From contig NZ_CP047396.1 of NCBI RefSeq assembly GCF_020541305.1, positions 186,001 to 250,000 of the forward strand: DNA of 64,000 nucleotides, in the 5' to 3' direction. The notes below the pieces were generated by a model. That model searched no databases, had not been told where the DNA came from, and saw only the letters and a list, made by a program, of their open reading frames with translations. This document shows positions 44,216-54,363 of the stretch, piece after piece. Every line of letters begins with the position of its first letter. Position 1 is the first letter of the stretch. Both the position numbers and the translations under genes were made by a program. The DNA is from Candidatus Vallotiella adelgis. Its GTDB lineage: Bacteria > Pseudomonadota > Gammaproteobacteria > Burkholderiales > Burkholderiaceae.

Positions 44216-45836
44216 AAATTTTTACATTAAGAACAGCTGAATTATAACGATTTTTTGTTTTTTTGTAAAGTTTTTTATCATTTTTAATGATGATTTTATT
44301 TATTTATGAACATAATAATTTTTTTTACTTCTAAAAAATCTACTGTTGTTTTCAATAAAAACTGAGAGTACACTCAGAAATCTACTTCATAATCTACAAG
44401 AATTTTTTTAGCGTAATTTTAAATAAATTTAATTATTGCGCATGTCGAGGCGCGTCATGTATTTTGTTAACTATAGACTGCTCAATTTACTTCTACTGAA
44501 GTCGGTTTATCACGTCTACTTCAGTAGAAGTACTACACCGCATTCGTCGATAATATAAATTATTATATCATGTGGTTTTATAAAAAATATATATATTTCT
44601 AATATATATATCGTACCATCGTTTTTATCTACATTATACTAAAATCAGTATATTTAACGCAATATACTATATTTACTTAACCGTAAATTTACGTACAAAT
44701 TTATAGGTCGTTATTCGTGTAAATTTTACTTTATATAAAAGCTTGATACTTTATTTTATTTAGTTACACTCACTATCGATAGATTTAAATATAAATTTAA
44801 CGACCTACTAATCATCTACGTTGTATCTATACTGAAATATTTTTTTATTATTAAGCTATACAAACTCTGTAGTCAATATAATACATCATACTTATATGAC
44901 TAGCTATGACGATGCCCCAAATTTTAACACAAGCATTTTTATTTTTATCTTTATATTATATAAAGCTACAACGCTCAATTTATAAGAGATACACCTTGTG
45001 TTATGATGTGCAAGTCTATCGTTTTACCCTATATTTATCTAAGGTAGCGGACTTAATGCTTTCTGACTACAGGAAATCGATGATTATACCCAGTCTTATT
45101 AGACTGTAATTTTGATCTAACCAACTCGAAAAATTATATCATACGTACTGATAATATTTTTCTTAATTTCTTGCTATTTATAGTCTGTATCGTAATCGCC
45201 GAACATACTAATAAACTTTATTTAGCTAAAGAAATAGCTGTCTTTCTAATATTAATCTACAGAATTTTTTGTCGTAATTTTGATACTAATGTCAATACGC
45301 AACATGCAGAAAACATTACCCTATCTACTAACAACGTAGATATCGCCCGTGTTAAATATAGTGTTTGCACAGCGTAATATTTTTACGAATCAATTTCTTA
45401 TATGGAAAAGTCCGATGATAGCTGATGTAATACTACGATATCTGACAAATGTCAAATAACACAAGTATTAATCTATCTTAATAAGATTTGTATTTATAAA
45501 AAATGTAAATTTGCATTTTTGTATTTTTCTCAGAAATAGTCTAATAATATATATTTCTTATCAATTTTTTAATAATTGAATTATATAGACATTACTGCTA
45601 TTTATAGAGCAGTTTTATTAAACTTGAGATATTTACTAATTCGTTTATACTGTCAATTCAATAATTGAACTGAAAAATATCTAGTTTTTTCTAGATAAAT
45701 AAATTTTTATATCGTACTTTTATATCGAGTCGATATCTTTAGTATTTAGTCAAATTAATCGAATTTAAATTATTATTAAAACGTGATTTTTAATATTTTT
45801 TTAGTTTTTACACTTTGTGCATGAGTAGCTACCTCT
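44216..45836. other. 1.6-kb AT-rich island between tRNA-Glu and tRNA-Ala
   Basis: About 20% GC by eye, far below the ~40% of other spacers. Two short plus-strand frames (67 and 68 codons) have the AT-driven look of chance frames. An inverted repeat ACTTCTACTGAAGT/ACTTCAGTAGAAGT spans 44,489-44,531. In relatives I would expect the two tRNAs to lie close together. Confidence 0.65.
44489..44531. repeat. Inverted repeat with 14-base perfect arms
   Basis: Arms at 44,489-44,502 and 44,518-44,531, loop of 15 bases. Each arm contains the partly self-complementary core ACTGAAGT/ACTTCAGT. Inside the AT-rich island. Confidence 0.7.
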
Positions 45837-45912
<76 letters not shown>

Positions 45913-45978
45913 CATACATTAATCCAATATATAAAAAAAGTATCTGTAAAGTCGTATGATATAGACTGTTTTTTTAGT

Positions 45979-47112
45979 TTAAGATAATACCATCCGCAGC
46001 CGCTTGAGTACAGTGTCGCGACCAAAAAGATATAGAACTGCATCGATTGATGGAGTATGAATCGTTCCAGTCATCAGTAGACGTACGGGCATCGCTAGCT
46101 GAGGCATCTGTAGCTTGTAAGCCGCTAGCGCATCTTTCAACGCTGCATTAATAGCTTCTTTCGTCCAGTCAATCCTCGCAAGGGCTTCGATGAACTCAAT
46201 AAGTGCGGAACGTGCCGCGTCTTTTAGTGAAAAATTATATTCACATGATTCCGTTACTGGAATCCGATAAAACATTACCGCATTTTCGGCAATTTCTTTA
46301 AGGGTATTCGCGCGGTGCTTAAATAACGCAACGACGCTTTCTAGTGGCGCACCCTGCGTCGCATCAACACCAAGCTCAGTTAACATTGGTAACACAAGTG
46401 ATGCTAGCCTCGCATTCTCAGCTGCTTTTATATAATAACTATTAAGCCACTTTAACTTATGAGCATCGTACTGTGCAGGTGACTTACTTAGATACTTGGG
46501 ATCGAACCATTCGATGAATTGTTCCCGCGAAAAGATTTCGGTATTACCGTATGCCCAGCCAAGTCGAGCGAGATAATTTAATATTGCTTCGGGCAGGTAA
46601 CCCTCATCGCGATATTGCATCACGCTCATTGCATGATTGCGTTTACTCATTTTCTCGCCTTGCTCATTCAGAACCGTGGGCATATGCCCATACATGGGGG
46701 GAGTGGCGCCTAGCGCACGTAAGATATTCATTTGTCGCGGCGTATTGTTCACGTGGTCGTCTCCACGGATTACGTGTGTAATCGCCATATCACAGTCATC
46801 GACAACCACGCAAAAGTTGTATGTGGGTGAGCCGTCTGACCGCGCGATAACGAAATCATCAAGCTCTTCGTTTAAAATCGAGATGCGCCCCTTTACCATA
46901 TCGTCCCATACTACCGCACCATCTAACGGATTTTTAAAGCGCACAACGGGCTGCACACCGGCGGCTGGAATCGGTAAAATTTTACCTGGCTCGGGCCGCC
47001 AGGTGCCATCATAGCGTGGCTTTAGGCCTGCTGTACGCTGTCGTGCGCGTAGTCTATTTAGTTCCTCGGTCGACATGTAGCATGTGTATGCCAGGCCCTG
47101 ATCAAGATATAT
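45979..47112 (-). pseudogene. gltX: Glutamyl-tRNA synthetase lacking its N-terminal third of the catalytic domain
   Basis: The intact frame matches GltX from about residue 105 onward: [20 protein letters not shown] at the left edge, then [13 protein letters not shown], the KMSKR loop (followed by NHA where HGA is usual), and a complete C-terminal anticodon-binding part ending RLRMVLS. Reading upstream past the internal ATG at 47,076 the homology continues to about 47,103, then meets an in-frame TAG at 47,113-47,115 and the G-depleted tract. The HIGH-type ATP-binding motif and Rossmann-fold start are missing. A normal gene would reach about 47,400. GltX is essential, so either a complete copy lies elsewhere or this end is a sequence error. 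Confidence 0.85.
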
Positions 47113-47115
47113 CTA

Positions 47116-48461
47116 CATCCCTTCTCCTAACTCTCCATCCGTCATCTGTTATTCAGGCCAACATCCCCCCCCACCCTTCCCACTCCCAAAACCCAAACCA
47201 CTTCATACTACATTCCAACCCCATTCTTTCTCTTCCACTCACTATCACAACCCCCCCTCATCTCATCCCCCTTACCCTATCATTAAAACTCTCCCTCCAA
47301 CGTATCTCCTTCCTCACTCATTATTCCACTTACATCTTCCCTACTTACCACTTCTCCCCCTCTGTACCTATACTTCCTCTTTCCCAACTCACAACAATTT
47401 GATAAACTCATCACTCGCTCCTCTAACTCTACTCTCCCGTCAATTCCATATCCAACCTTATTATCTCTGTCTCATTCCTTTTTAAATTTCATTACACTCT
47501 TTATCCTTATATGCATCCTCACAACCCCTCTTTAATCCCCTTCCCACCACACTCCCTACACGATTGTATTCAACTCCACTACTGCTTACTCAATTATATC
47601 CATACAATTTAATAAAAAACCATCGCTATATAACATTCAACATCTACTCATATCCTTTTCAAATCCCATTTATATTACATATATTAAAAAAAACACTCTA
47701 ACCCCCACAACTAACACCTCACACCCCCACCTAAAACAGTACTCCATAACCTAACTTCAACCCCCAACAACACTAACCACCCATCACACCCCCAATACCC
47801 TAACACTATAAAAATACCTCACCATCCCTTCTCTCCAACTAACAACAATCTCATTCTCAAATTCTATTTTCCTTACACCAACCCCCACACATCTAACCTC
47901 CCACCACTTAAAACTCTCCACATAAACAACCCACCTTATCTACACAAAAATAATCCAAAAAAACTCCCATATATAACAAATATCAACAACTCTAAAAAAA
48001 CCTACCAAAATATACCAACATAAAAACATATTACCCAAATCATATACCCAAACAATCACCCACCCAACCCCCCAAAACCATCCCAACCTTCCAAACTCTT
48101 CATATCTCTCAACCTCCTCCTATCCCCTATCCAACTAATAACCCCTACACACAACACACCAACCACTCCTCTTCAATACCTCCCTACTCTTTCTCCATCC
48201 CTCCATCAAACACTCCCCACACTAAACCCCCATCTCCAACCTTTCTCCTAACTAACAATAACACCCACTACCCCATTCTAAACAACTACAAATCCAAACA
48301 ATCCCAACTTACCAAACACACCTCCCTCTTCAACTACATTCCTCACTATACCATATCCCACCACCATTACCAATCCCACACCACACCATTCCTCCAAATT
48401 ACTCCAACCCCCCACCTCAACCATCCCCTCACCATATTCTCTCCCCCCACCCCACCTCTCC
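47116..48461. other. G-depleted (three-letter) tract
   Basis: The plus strand is almost only A, C and T. By my count 47,161-48,461 has 12 G in 1,301 bases, and 47,740-48,461 (722 bases) has none. C makes up roughly 45-50%. T is commoner in the left part, A in the right part. Open frames across it exist only because TGA and TAG cannot occur without G, so they mean nothing. It abuts the broken gltX on the left and a signal-peptide frame on the right. No repeat unit was seen. Confidence 0.95.
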
Positions 48462-48477
48462 AGCCCACACATGCCAT

Positions 48478-48714
48478 GCCGTAAAAAAACGAATGGGTAT
48501 GTTGCGATAAAAAAGTCCGGCTTCTGCCTGGCTTAGGGCTCCTAGCATCGCCATGCGTCATGCTGTTTTGTGCTGCCCCCCACCCTGTTTTTACGCTTTT
48601 TTTCCGGATTACTATTGCGTCAGCGTATACTCCACCTACTCCAGTTATTAGTATACTGAAAAATACGCTAGTAATAATTCGTGCGTAAAATTTTTTACAA
48701 TTAATATACTTCAT
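48478..48714 (-). pseudogene. Signal-peptide-bearing fragment cut by the G-depleted tract
   Basis: A frame starting at 48,714 encodes MKYINCKKFYARIITSVFFS then a hydrophobic ILITGVGGVYADA, which looks like a signal peptide with cleavage after AYADA-like residues, followed by about 50 polar residues with no family I recognise. It stays open past 48,478 only because the tract lacks C on this strand. No Shine-Dalgarno is visible. It may be the first ~79 codons of an exported protein whose remainder is lost, or a chance frame. Confidence 0.35.
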
Positions 48715-50406
48715 TTATTTGGTAGTGGATTATTGAAATCTCACAAATATTAAAAAATACGGTGTTTATTTAATACTAATTAGTGTTTTTTGAATTTTAT
48801 AAACAACTAAAAATATTATTTACTCACATTTTCCTTAAATTTGATTTTTCTTACCTTACGTAAATACACGATATTTAATAACTTGTTATTATTAAGATAG
48901 ATCGGTATATACTATATTACTAGTATGTATAGCTTCTGCTACCGTGTTACCCTAGATGATCTGATCAGGTGTAAATAGTTGAAACAAGTATCAGCTTGCA
49001 TGAAATGAGCGCATAGCTTAGGTTGTGTTTTGTCGTAACCATGAAACAACATAGAACTCGATGTATTGACTGCTCAATGTATATGATTGAAGAGCTGGGT
49101 TGACTCATAAAACACTAAAATCTTTAGTTCGATAATTAAGGCGCTAGCGCTCTGGATTTTCTCATACTACTCATTCTAAAATTTATGCAGATAGAATAGC
49201 ATTACTTTCTGCGACTATTGACGACTTTTCGCAATGTAGTAATCACTTTTTCGTGTGGTTCAACCTTCTTTGTTCATTGGGTACACGTCTAGCTGATGTG
49301 TATAGACATAGGCGGCCGGCAGGCGATTGTAAAGAAGTATAGATTTTCCGCGCTCAGAATTGAACCGCTCCGATAGCACATGGAGGCATGTTAAGTCGAA
49401 TACGCACAGCCGAACTACTATAGTCTAGCTATAGTATAAAGCCTGAACTACTTGATGCGGCGCTTGTTCGGAGCATGAATAATATTATTCCACAATCTGT
49501 GCTTGACATTGCCTAAATCGCGGATGAGCTCGAACCTAAATAGTATTCCATCAGGAACGCGCAATATATGTTTTTATATGTGCAAGTGCGCTAGCACAAG
49601 AATAAAAAAATTAAGCTGGATTCAGCATAACACTGCACTACTAGCTCACTGGTCTTACTTTTCATACAATGGTTATTAGTTCCATTCCTTGAAATTAGTC
49701 AATCAATTAAGCGTGTAGCCGCATGCATATATTTTGGAGGAACGCGTAACGCGTATCTATGTATTAACTGCGAAATCCTATACTTCATAGGTTAGCGAAA
49801 CTTGTACATAACTAGTACACTACTTTAAGGTATTTTTTTACATAGCTATGCACTAATAGTAAAGAAATAAACACGACGTTTACGTCTATACAGACAGATT
49901 TAGTCTCATCTATGCATTATCGGATATTAGATTCATAGTAGGTTAATGCTAGTCCAAAACGCTTCCACTTATCGGCCCCTCAAACATCCAGTCGACTGCT
50001 AGCACGATATTTTGGGAAATTATAAGCAGATTTGAGGTGTCTAAAATTTGTAAGACAGTCGGTCTGTGTTGACTAGCATCTCAGTGTGCTGTTTTTCAAG
50101 GTAGATAGATAAATGTAGTATGTAGTTAAATCGAGAAAACCTTGCGTAGCATGGAGATTAGCTTAACATACTATTTTATCGTATCAGTACTATATGTAGC
50201 GGGTACTTCTAATTCTAGTAGAAACAGTACAATAGTAATGAGGGAAAGTTAACATCGAGAAAAACTATCTAGACTGGGAATTATGTAAAGAACCTAAATG
50301 TTAATTATTCGACAATCTGACGGGAAATTTAGAAGCAAGCGTTTCTCGCTATTGTGCGTCTTGATCGGTATATAACTACCAGGTATATAGCTAATAGGAA
50401 ATATTC
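48715..50406. other. 1.7-kb gene-free interval upstream of fabI
   Basis: No supported gene on either strand. The first ~200 bases are very AT-rich, the rest is ordinary spacer composition. A stretch near 49,350-49,400 was inspected as a possible tRNA and does not fold. Confidence 0.5.
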
Positions 50407-51219
50407 ATGGGTTTTCTAGCTGGTAAGCGCATTCTCGTTATGGGTTTGCTATCAAACCGCTCGATTGCATACGGTATCGCGCAGGCTGCGCATCGTGAAG
50501 GTGCTGAACTAGCCTTCACCTATGTTGACGAACGATTTAAAAAACGCATCACCAAGTTCGCTGCCGAATTCTGCAGCCAGTTAGTCTTTCCTTGCGATGT
50601 TGCTGACGATATGCAGATAAACGCGCTATTTGCATCACTAAGACAGTATTGGAATAACTTAAACGGGTTTGTACACTCTATCGGCTTTGCACCGCGTGAG
50701 ACAATCTCAGGCGATTTCCTAGATGGCTTGTCGCGCGAAGGATTCCGTATCGCACACAATATTTCTGCCTACAGCTTTCCGGCCATAGTTAAGGCAGCTG
50801 AGCCGATGCTAGCAAATAGCGCGTCATTGCTGACATTAACGTACTTGGGCGCAGAGCGCGTAGTACCACATTACAACACAATGGGACTCGCCAAAGCTTC
50901 ATTGGAAGCCAGTGTGCGCTATCTAGCAGCCTCGCTCGGCCCACGACGAGGGGTGCGCGTCAATGGTATCTCAGCTGGTCCCATTAAAACGTTGGCAGCC
51001 AGCGGCATTAAGGACTTTGGTAAGATCTTGCAATTTGTCGAACATAATGCGCTACTGCGCCGGAATATAACCATTGAAGAGGTTGGTAATGTAGCCGCGT
51101 TTCTATTGTCCGAGCTATCCTCCGGAATTACCGCCGAGATTATCCATGTTGATAGCGGATTCAACGCAGTCGCCGGCGGGTTATTCAGCACCGGCAATGA
51201 GCTAAGCCACGAGAACTAA
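50407..51219 (+). CDS. fabI: Enoyl-[acyl-carrier-protein] reductase (NADH)
   Basis: Last reduction of the fatty-acid elongation cycle. 270 residues: [20 protein letters not shown] at the start with the modified Rossmann loop, HSIGFAPRE near 95, and the catalytic Tyr/Lys set in [20 protein letters not shown]-terminal [14 protein letters not shown]. The family size is about 260, so complete. AGGA lies seven to ten bases upstream of the ATG. Confidence 0.96.
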   Translation: MGFLAGKRILVMGLLSNRSIAYGIAQAAHREGAELAFTYVDERFKKRITKFAAEFCSQLVFPCDVADDMQINALFASLRQYWNNLNGFVHSIGFAPRETISGDFLDGLSREGFRIAHNISAYSFPAIVKAAEPMLANSASLLTLTYLGAERVVPHYNTMGLAKASLEASVRYLAASLGPRRGVRVNGISAGPIKTLAASGIKDFGKILQFVEHNALLRRNITIEEVGNVAAFLLSELSSGITAEIIHVDSGFNAVAGGLFSTGNELSHEN

Positions 51220-51723
51220 ACGCGTTGTGCTGAGGCATACCATCTCAAAGCGGAATGCATAGCTCCCGAGCGATATAAATCGGCTGTGGGATATATATCT
51301 CACAGATAAACAGAAAAAACCGGAATACAGCAATACTAAATAGTTTATTAGTGCATAAACAATCCCTCAACGCAGAGGATCTTGCACTGGCGGTGCCTTT
51401 AATAGTTCAATCAGTCTCGGGGTTAACCAAGTGAAAATTCGGCTACTGATACGCGATGTCTCTGCACCCTTTGCAAACCAGGTGCAGAATGCGTGTATAT
51501 TAAACACATCTGCAGTATTGGAATAGCCCTTTCCCACTAGAAACTTCCCGAGCATATGTTTCAGTGCCGGGTTAGCGCCCCCCGATAATCTCATTGACTA
51601 TTATCCAAACTGAGATAGAAGTCGATGCAGTACATTAAACAGCTGTAATAATTAGCTATTAATCTAGATAGCTACGTAATACTACACAGAGTTTGAAGAT
51701 GCTGTGAGCACCGACTTAAAGCA
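51220..51723. other. Spacer around a short frame, between fabI and ftrD
   Basis: About 500 bases holding only the 75-codon minus-strand frame listed separately. No other content recognised; no clear terminator for fabI or ftrD was found. Confidence 0.45.
51367..51594 (-). CDS. Small hypothetical or C-terminal gene fragment
   Basis: 75 codons from an ATG at 51,594. The sequence (ADVFNIHAFCTWFAKGAETS, then TWLTPRLIELLKAPP) is balanced in composition and looks like real protein rather than a chance frame, with a C-terminus like that of a longer enzyme. No ribosome site is obvious, and the frame continues a little upstream without a start before reaching a stop. I suspect the 3' end of a decayed gene. 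Family not recognised. Confidence 0.4.
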   Translation of the reverse strand: MRLSGGANPALKHMLGKFLVGKGYSNTADVFNIHAFCTWFAKGAETSRISSRIFTWLTPRLIELLKAPPVQDPLR

Positions 51724-53139
51724 CTAGGCCCAGCGCCAAAACATCAGCCACCATGCACTATTAGTGACCGCCAACGCTACGCAAAAGCATAGTAGTGCTC
51801 CTACGCGCCGCACCGCTGCGGCACTAATCCTGTACGTGTATCTAATAATGATTTTGACCGCGAGATATAGGCTCACTATGTTGGCTAGTGCTAATAACGC
51901 AAACCACGCGTCTGGGACCCAGCTAAGCGGCAGATGCTCAGCGCGCAGCATCGATACTGTGGTAGATGATAAACCGAGGAATACGCTCATTCCGGCCAGA
52001 GGAATTAATGCTTGCGCAAAGTGATGTAATCGAGAAGAATTCCACGGACCGAGCAGTAAGTTCCCGATAGAGATACATGCCAGCAGCGCTGTGCCATACA
52101 ATAAACCAGTGGTAACGATATAGCTAATCACTAGGCCGCCATCGAGCCACGAAAATACATCATTCTGATCTGGATAATGGGTAAAGATAAACCATGGCGC
52201 ATTAGTCTGCAATGGCCACATGATGTCGTGGTCGATTAACCATGCGGCAAGTGATTGCTTGATCAAGACAAAGATCGGGCTGATGGTCCAATGGAATGCG
52301 CCGATCGCAATGCCGAGCATCCCATACAAAATTAATACAGTATCCCATCGGTTCGCCGCCGTCCCTCCAAGCTCAATAACTTCCTGAGCTGGCGATCGCC
52401 AGCTCAGCATAATCGCATTGCGATGCCCGCTGCAACGGCCACACATATGGCAAGCCGATGCGCTCTTCATATTTCGTAATGGCAAGAGCGGTGCGCAGTT
52501 CACCGGTATTACGCGATGGCTATGCTCGCTCTGCGTATATGAGTGGATCCACGCTTTCGTGTCTACCCGATAGTACAGCGGGGAAAGCCGAGCTAATAGT
52601 GCAAATACACCATTGACTGGACAAAGGTACTTACACCATACTCGTTTTCCCCGGCCGTATAGGAGACCAATCACGATGGCAGCAACAGTCGATCCTCCAA
52701 GTACTAGTAGTACTGCATTTGGGTACTCGTACACGCTGACCATTTGCCCATAGATCGTCGTGCACGTAAACACAACGAAAGGCCAGCCGGCCCAGCGCAT
52801 CCAGCGCGGAATCGAACGATTCAATCCATGCTGGCTTGCGAATTCAGATAACGTGCCCTCCGGACATAATACGCCACACCATACACGCCCGAGAACTACT
52901 ATCGATAGTAGAACGAATGGCCACCAAATTCCCCAAAACACAAACTTCGTGAATACCGTAAAGTTAGACCAGATATGCGAAGTATCATCTGGTAGCGGCA
53001 TAAATACAGGCACCAGGATCAGTATTACATAAACCAGTAAGACGATTAGCTGCACGTTACGGATAACTGTACGATTGCGCCGCAACCAGTATCCAGCCCA
53101 AGATAACCAGCTAAAGCTGGAAGCAGGCATCAGATTCAT
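51724..53139 (-). CDS. ftrD: FtrD ferredoxin-type membrane protein of ferrous iron uptake
   Basis: 471 residues, about six or more membrane helices and polyferredoxin-like Cys clusters: CGVLCPEG near 88, CKYLCPVNG near 173 and CHMCGRCSGH near 235. FtrD is thought to shuttle electrons in the FtrABCD ferrous iron system known from Brucella and Bordetella (family knowledge). Last gene of the operon ftrA-ftrB-ftrC-ftrD, starting 22 bases after ftrC. Similar in form to NapH/NosR proteins, but the neighbours settle the assignment. Confidence 0.88.
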   Translation of the reverse strand: MNLMPASSFSWLSWAGYWLRRNRTVIRNVQLIVLLVYVILILVPVFMPLPDDTSHIWSNFTVFTKFVFWGIWWPFVLLSIVVLGRVWCGVLCPEGTLSEFASQHGLNRSIPRWMRWAGWPFVVFTCTTIYGQMVSVYEYPNAVLLVLGGSTVAAIVIGLLYGRGKRVWCKYLCPVNGVFALLARLSPLYYRVDTKAWIHSYTQSEHSHRVIPVNCAPLLPLRNMKSASACHMCGRCSGHRNAIMLSWRSPAQEVIELGGTAANRWDTVLILYGMLGIAIGAFHWTISPIFVLIKQSLAAWLIDHDIMWPLQTNAPWFIFTHYPDQNDVFSWLDGGLVISYIVTTGLLYGTALLACISIGNLLLGPWNSSRLHHFAQALIPLAGMSVFLGLSSTTVSMLRAEHLPLSWVPDAWFALLALANIVSLYLAVKIIIRYTYRISAAAVRRVGALLCFCVALAVTNSAWWLMFWRWA

Positions 53140-53161
53140 TCGGGCTTTCTCTGTGTATAGA

Positions 53162-53992
53162 TTAAGGTTGGCGCTGCCGAGTCTGGCGCAGTAATATCCA
53201 GACTACTAACCAGAACAAGGCGTATGCAATAAGATTAGTCAGTGCCACATGAGCCCGATAGCCAGTCAATGTCGCTACTAGCGAACCAACGCTACTCGAG
53301 TCATCTAAAATGTGCGATATATCCCATACTATATCAATGCCAGTTGGAATAATTTCTTTGTCTATGAGCTTATCGACACTCGTTTCGAATAGACCAGCAC
53401 CAAGGAACAACAGCATAACTTCAGTGATGTTAAAGAACACGCGCCATGAGAATATCCGTCTACCTAGTTGCAGTAGATAAAACGTAAGGAATGCAAGTGC
53501 TAAACCGATTAACACAGCCAGCCACTGCATTGTATCGACGTAGGCTAACCGACCGAAGCCTAACCCATATAAAAAAATCACCATTTCACTGCCTTCGCGC
53601 GCGACTGCTAGCGCCGCTAGCACTGCAATGCCCCAAAAGTTTGCACTGCGCCAGGTATCGGACAATGATGCTTCAATGTTTTGCTTGAGATCGCGGCTAT
53701 GCTGCCTCATCCACAGTACCATCTGAACAATAAGCACGCATGCAACTAAAAGCATGGCCGTTTGGAAATAATCTTGAGTATCACCGCACAGTATGTTAGT
53801 TAGACCGGTCAGCGCGGCACCCAGGCCAATTGCCGCTATCAATCCTGCGCCGACGCCAAGCCAGAGCCACGGCAATCCCTTACGCATACCGGAATCTCTA
53901 TTATTCAACCAAGCATGCAGGATGCCAATTACAAGCAGTGCCTCAACGCTTTCCCGCCATACGATGAATAGAATCTGACTTATCTGACTCAT
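53162..53992 (-). CDS. ftrC: FtrC, FTR1-family iron permease
   Basis: 276-residue inner-membrane permease with about seven helices. The two iron-binding RExxE motifs are present: RESVE at 13-17 and REGSE at 132-136. It takes iron oxidised by the cupredoxin partner, as in the FTR1/Fet3 and FtrABCD systems. Between ftrB and ftrD on the same strand. Confidence 0.93.
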   Translation of the reverse strand: MSQISQILFIVWRESVEALLVIGILHAWLNNRDSGMRKGLPWLWLGVGAGLIAAIGLGAALTGLTNILCGDTQDYFQTAMLLVACVLIVQMVLWMRQHSRDLKQNIEASLSDTWRSANFWGIAVLAALAVAREGSEMVIFLYGLGFGRLAYVDTMQWLAVLIGLALAFLTFYLLQLGRRIFSWRVFFNITEVMLLFLGAGLFETSVDKLIDKEIIPTGIDIVWDISHILDDSSSVGSLVATLTGYRAHVALTNLIAYALFWLVVWILLRQTRQRQP

Positions 53993-54015
53993 TACATCTT
54001 CCTTTGCGTGACGTA

Positions 54016-54363
54016 TTACTTTGCCACTATCACACCTTGCGCGCTCTGATGAAAATCATCGAAGAACTTGTATTCACCCGGTGACAGCGGCGGGATCACA
54101 ACAAACGACTCGGCGCCCGGCGCTAGCACCTTCTCCTTGCGCAGTTGAATGCTCTCAAATTCGACAGCATCCTGGCCGATATTGTGCAGCTCAATTTTAA
54201 TGCGTTTGCCAGCCGGCACCTCGGTACATGCTGGATTGAGCTTTCCGTCTACCATTTCAAGCTGGAATGTAGGTAGACTCGCAGAGCGTGGGGCGCTGCC
54301 AAAGGCGGTGCCCCACGCCAGTAGCCATGCCATACCATACAATTTAAGTGCATGCCTTATCAA
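54016..54363 (-). CDS. ftrB: FtrB, periplasmic cupredoxin-like protein
   Basis: 115 residues with an N-terminal signal peptide (about 1-24, GMAWLLAWGTAFGSA). The mature cupredoxin domain contains LSPGEYKFFDDFHQ near the C-terminus, corresponding to the metal-site end. In Bordetella/Brucella FtrB oxidises or delivers iron to FtrC. The gene begins one base from the ftrA stop, so translation is tightly coupled. Confidence 0.88.
   Translation of the reverse strand: MIRHALKLYGMAWLLAWGTAFGSAPRSASLPTFQLEMVDGKLNPACTEVPAGKRIKIELHNIGQDAVEFESIQLRKEKVLAPGAESFVVIPPLSPGEYKFFDDFHQSAQGVIVAK

Noticed and set aside
44906-45377. Two 67- to 68-codon frames in the AT island considered as small membrane proteins
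   Set aside because: Ile/Tyr/Leu-rich as expected from AT-rich DNA; no start signals.
47016-47402. A 128-codon plus-strand frame across the gltX junction
   Set aside because: It is antisense to gltX on the left and open on the right only because the G-poor tract cannot make TGA or TAG.
49345-49405. Possible tRNA-like segment (GAATTGAACCGC)
   Set aside because: No acceptor stem or anticodon arm can be paired on either strand.
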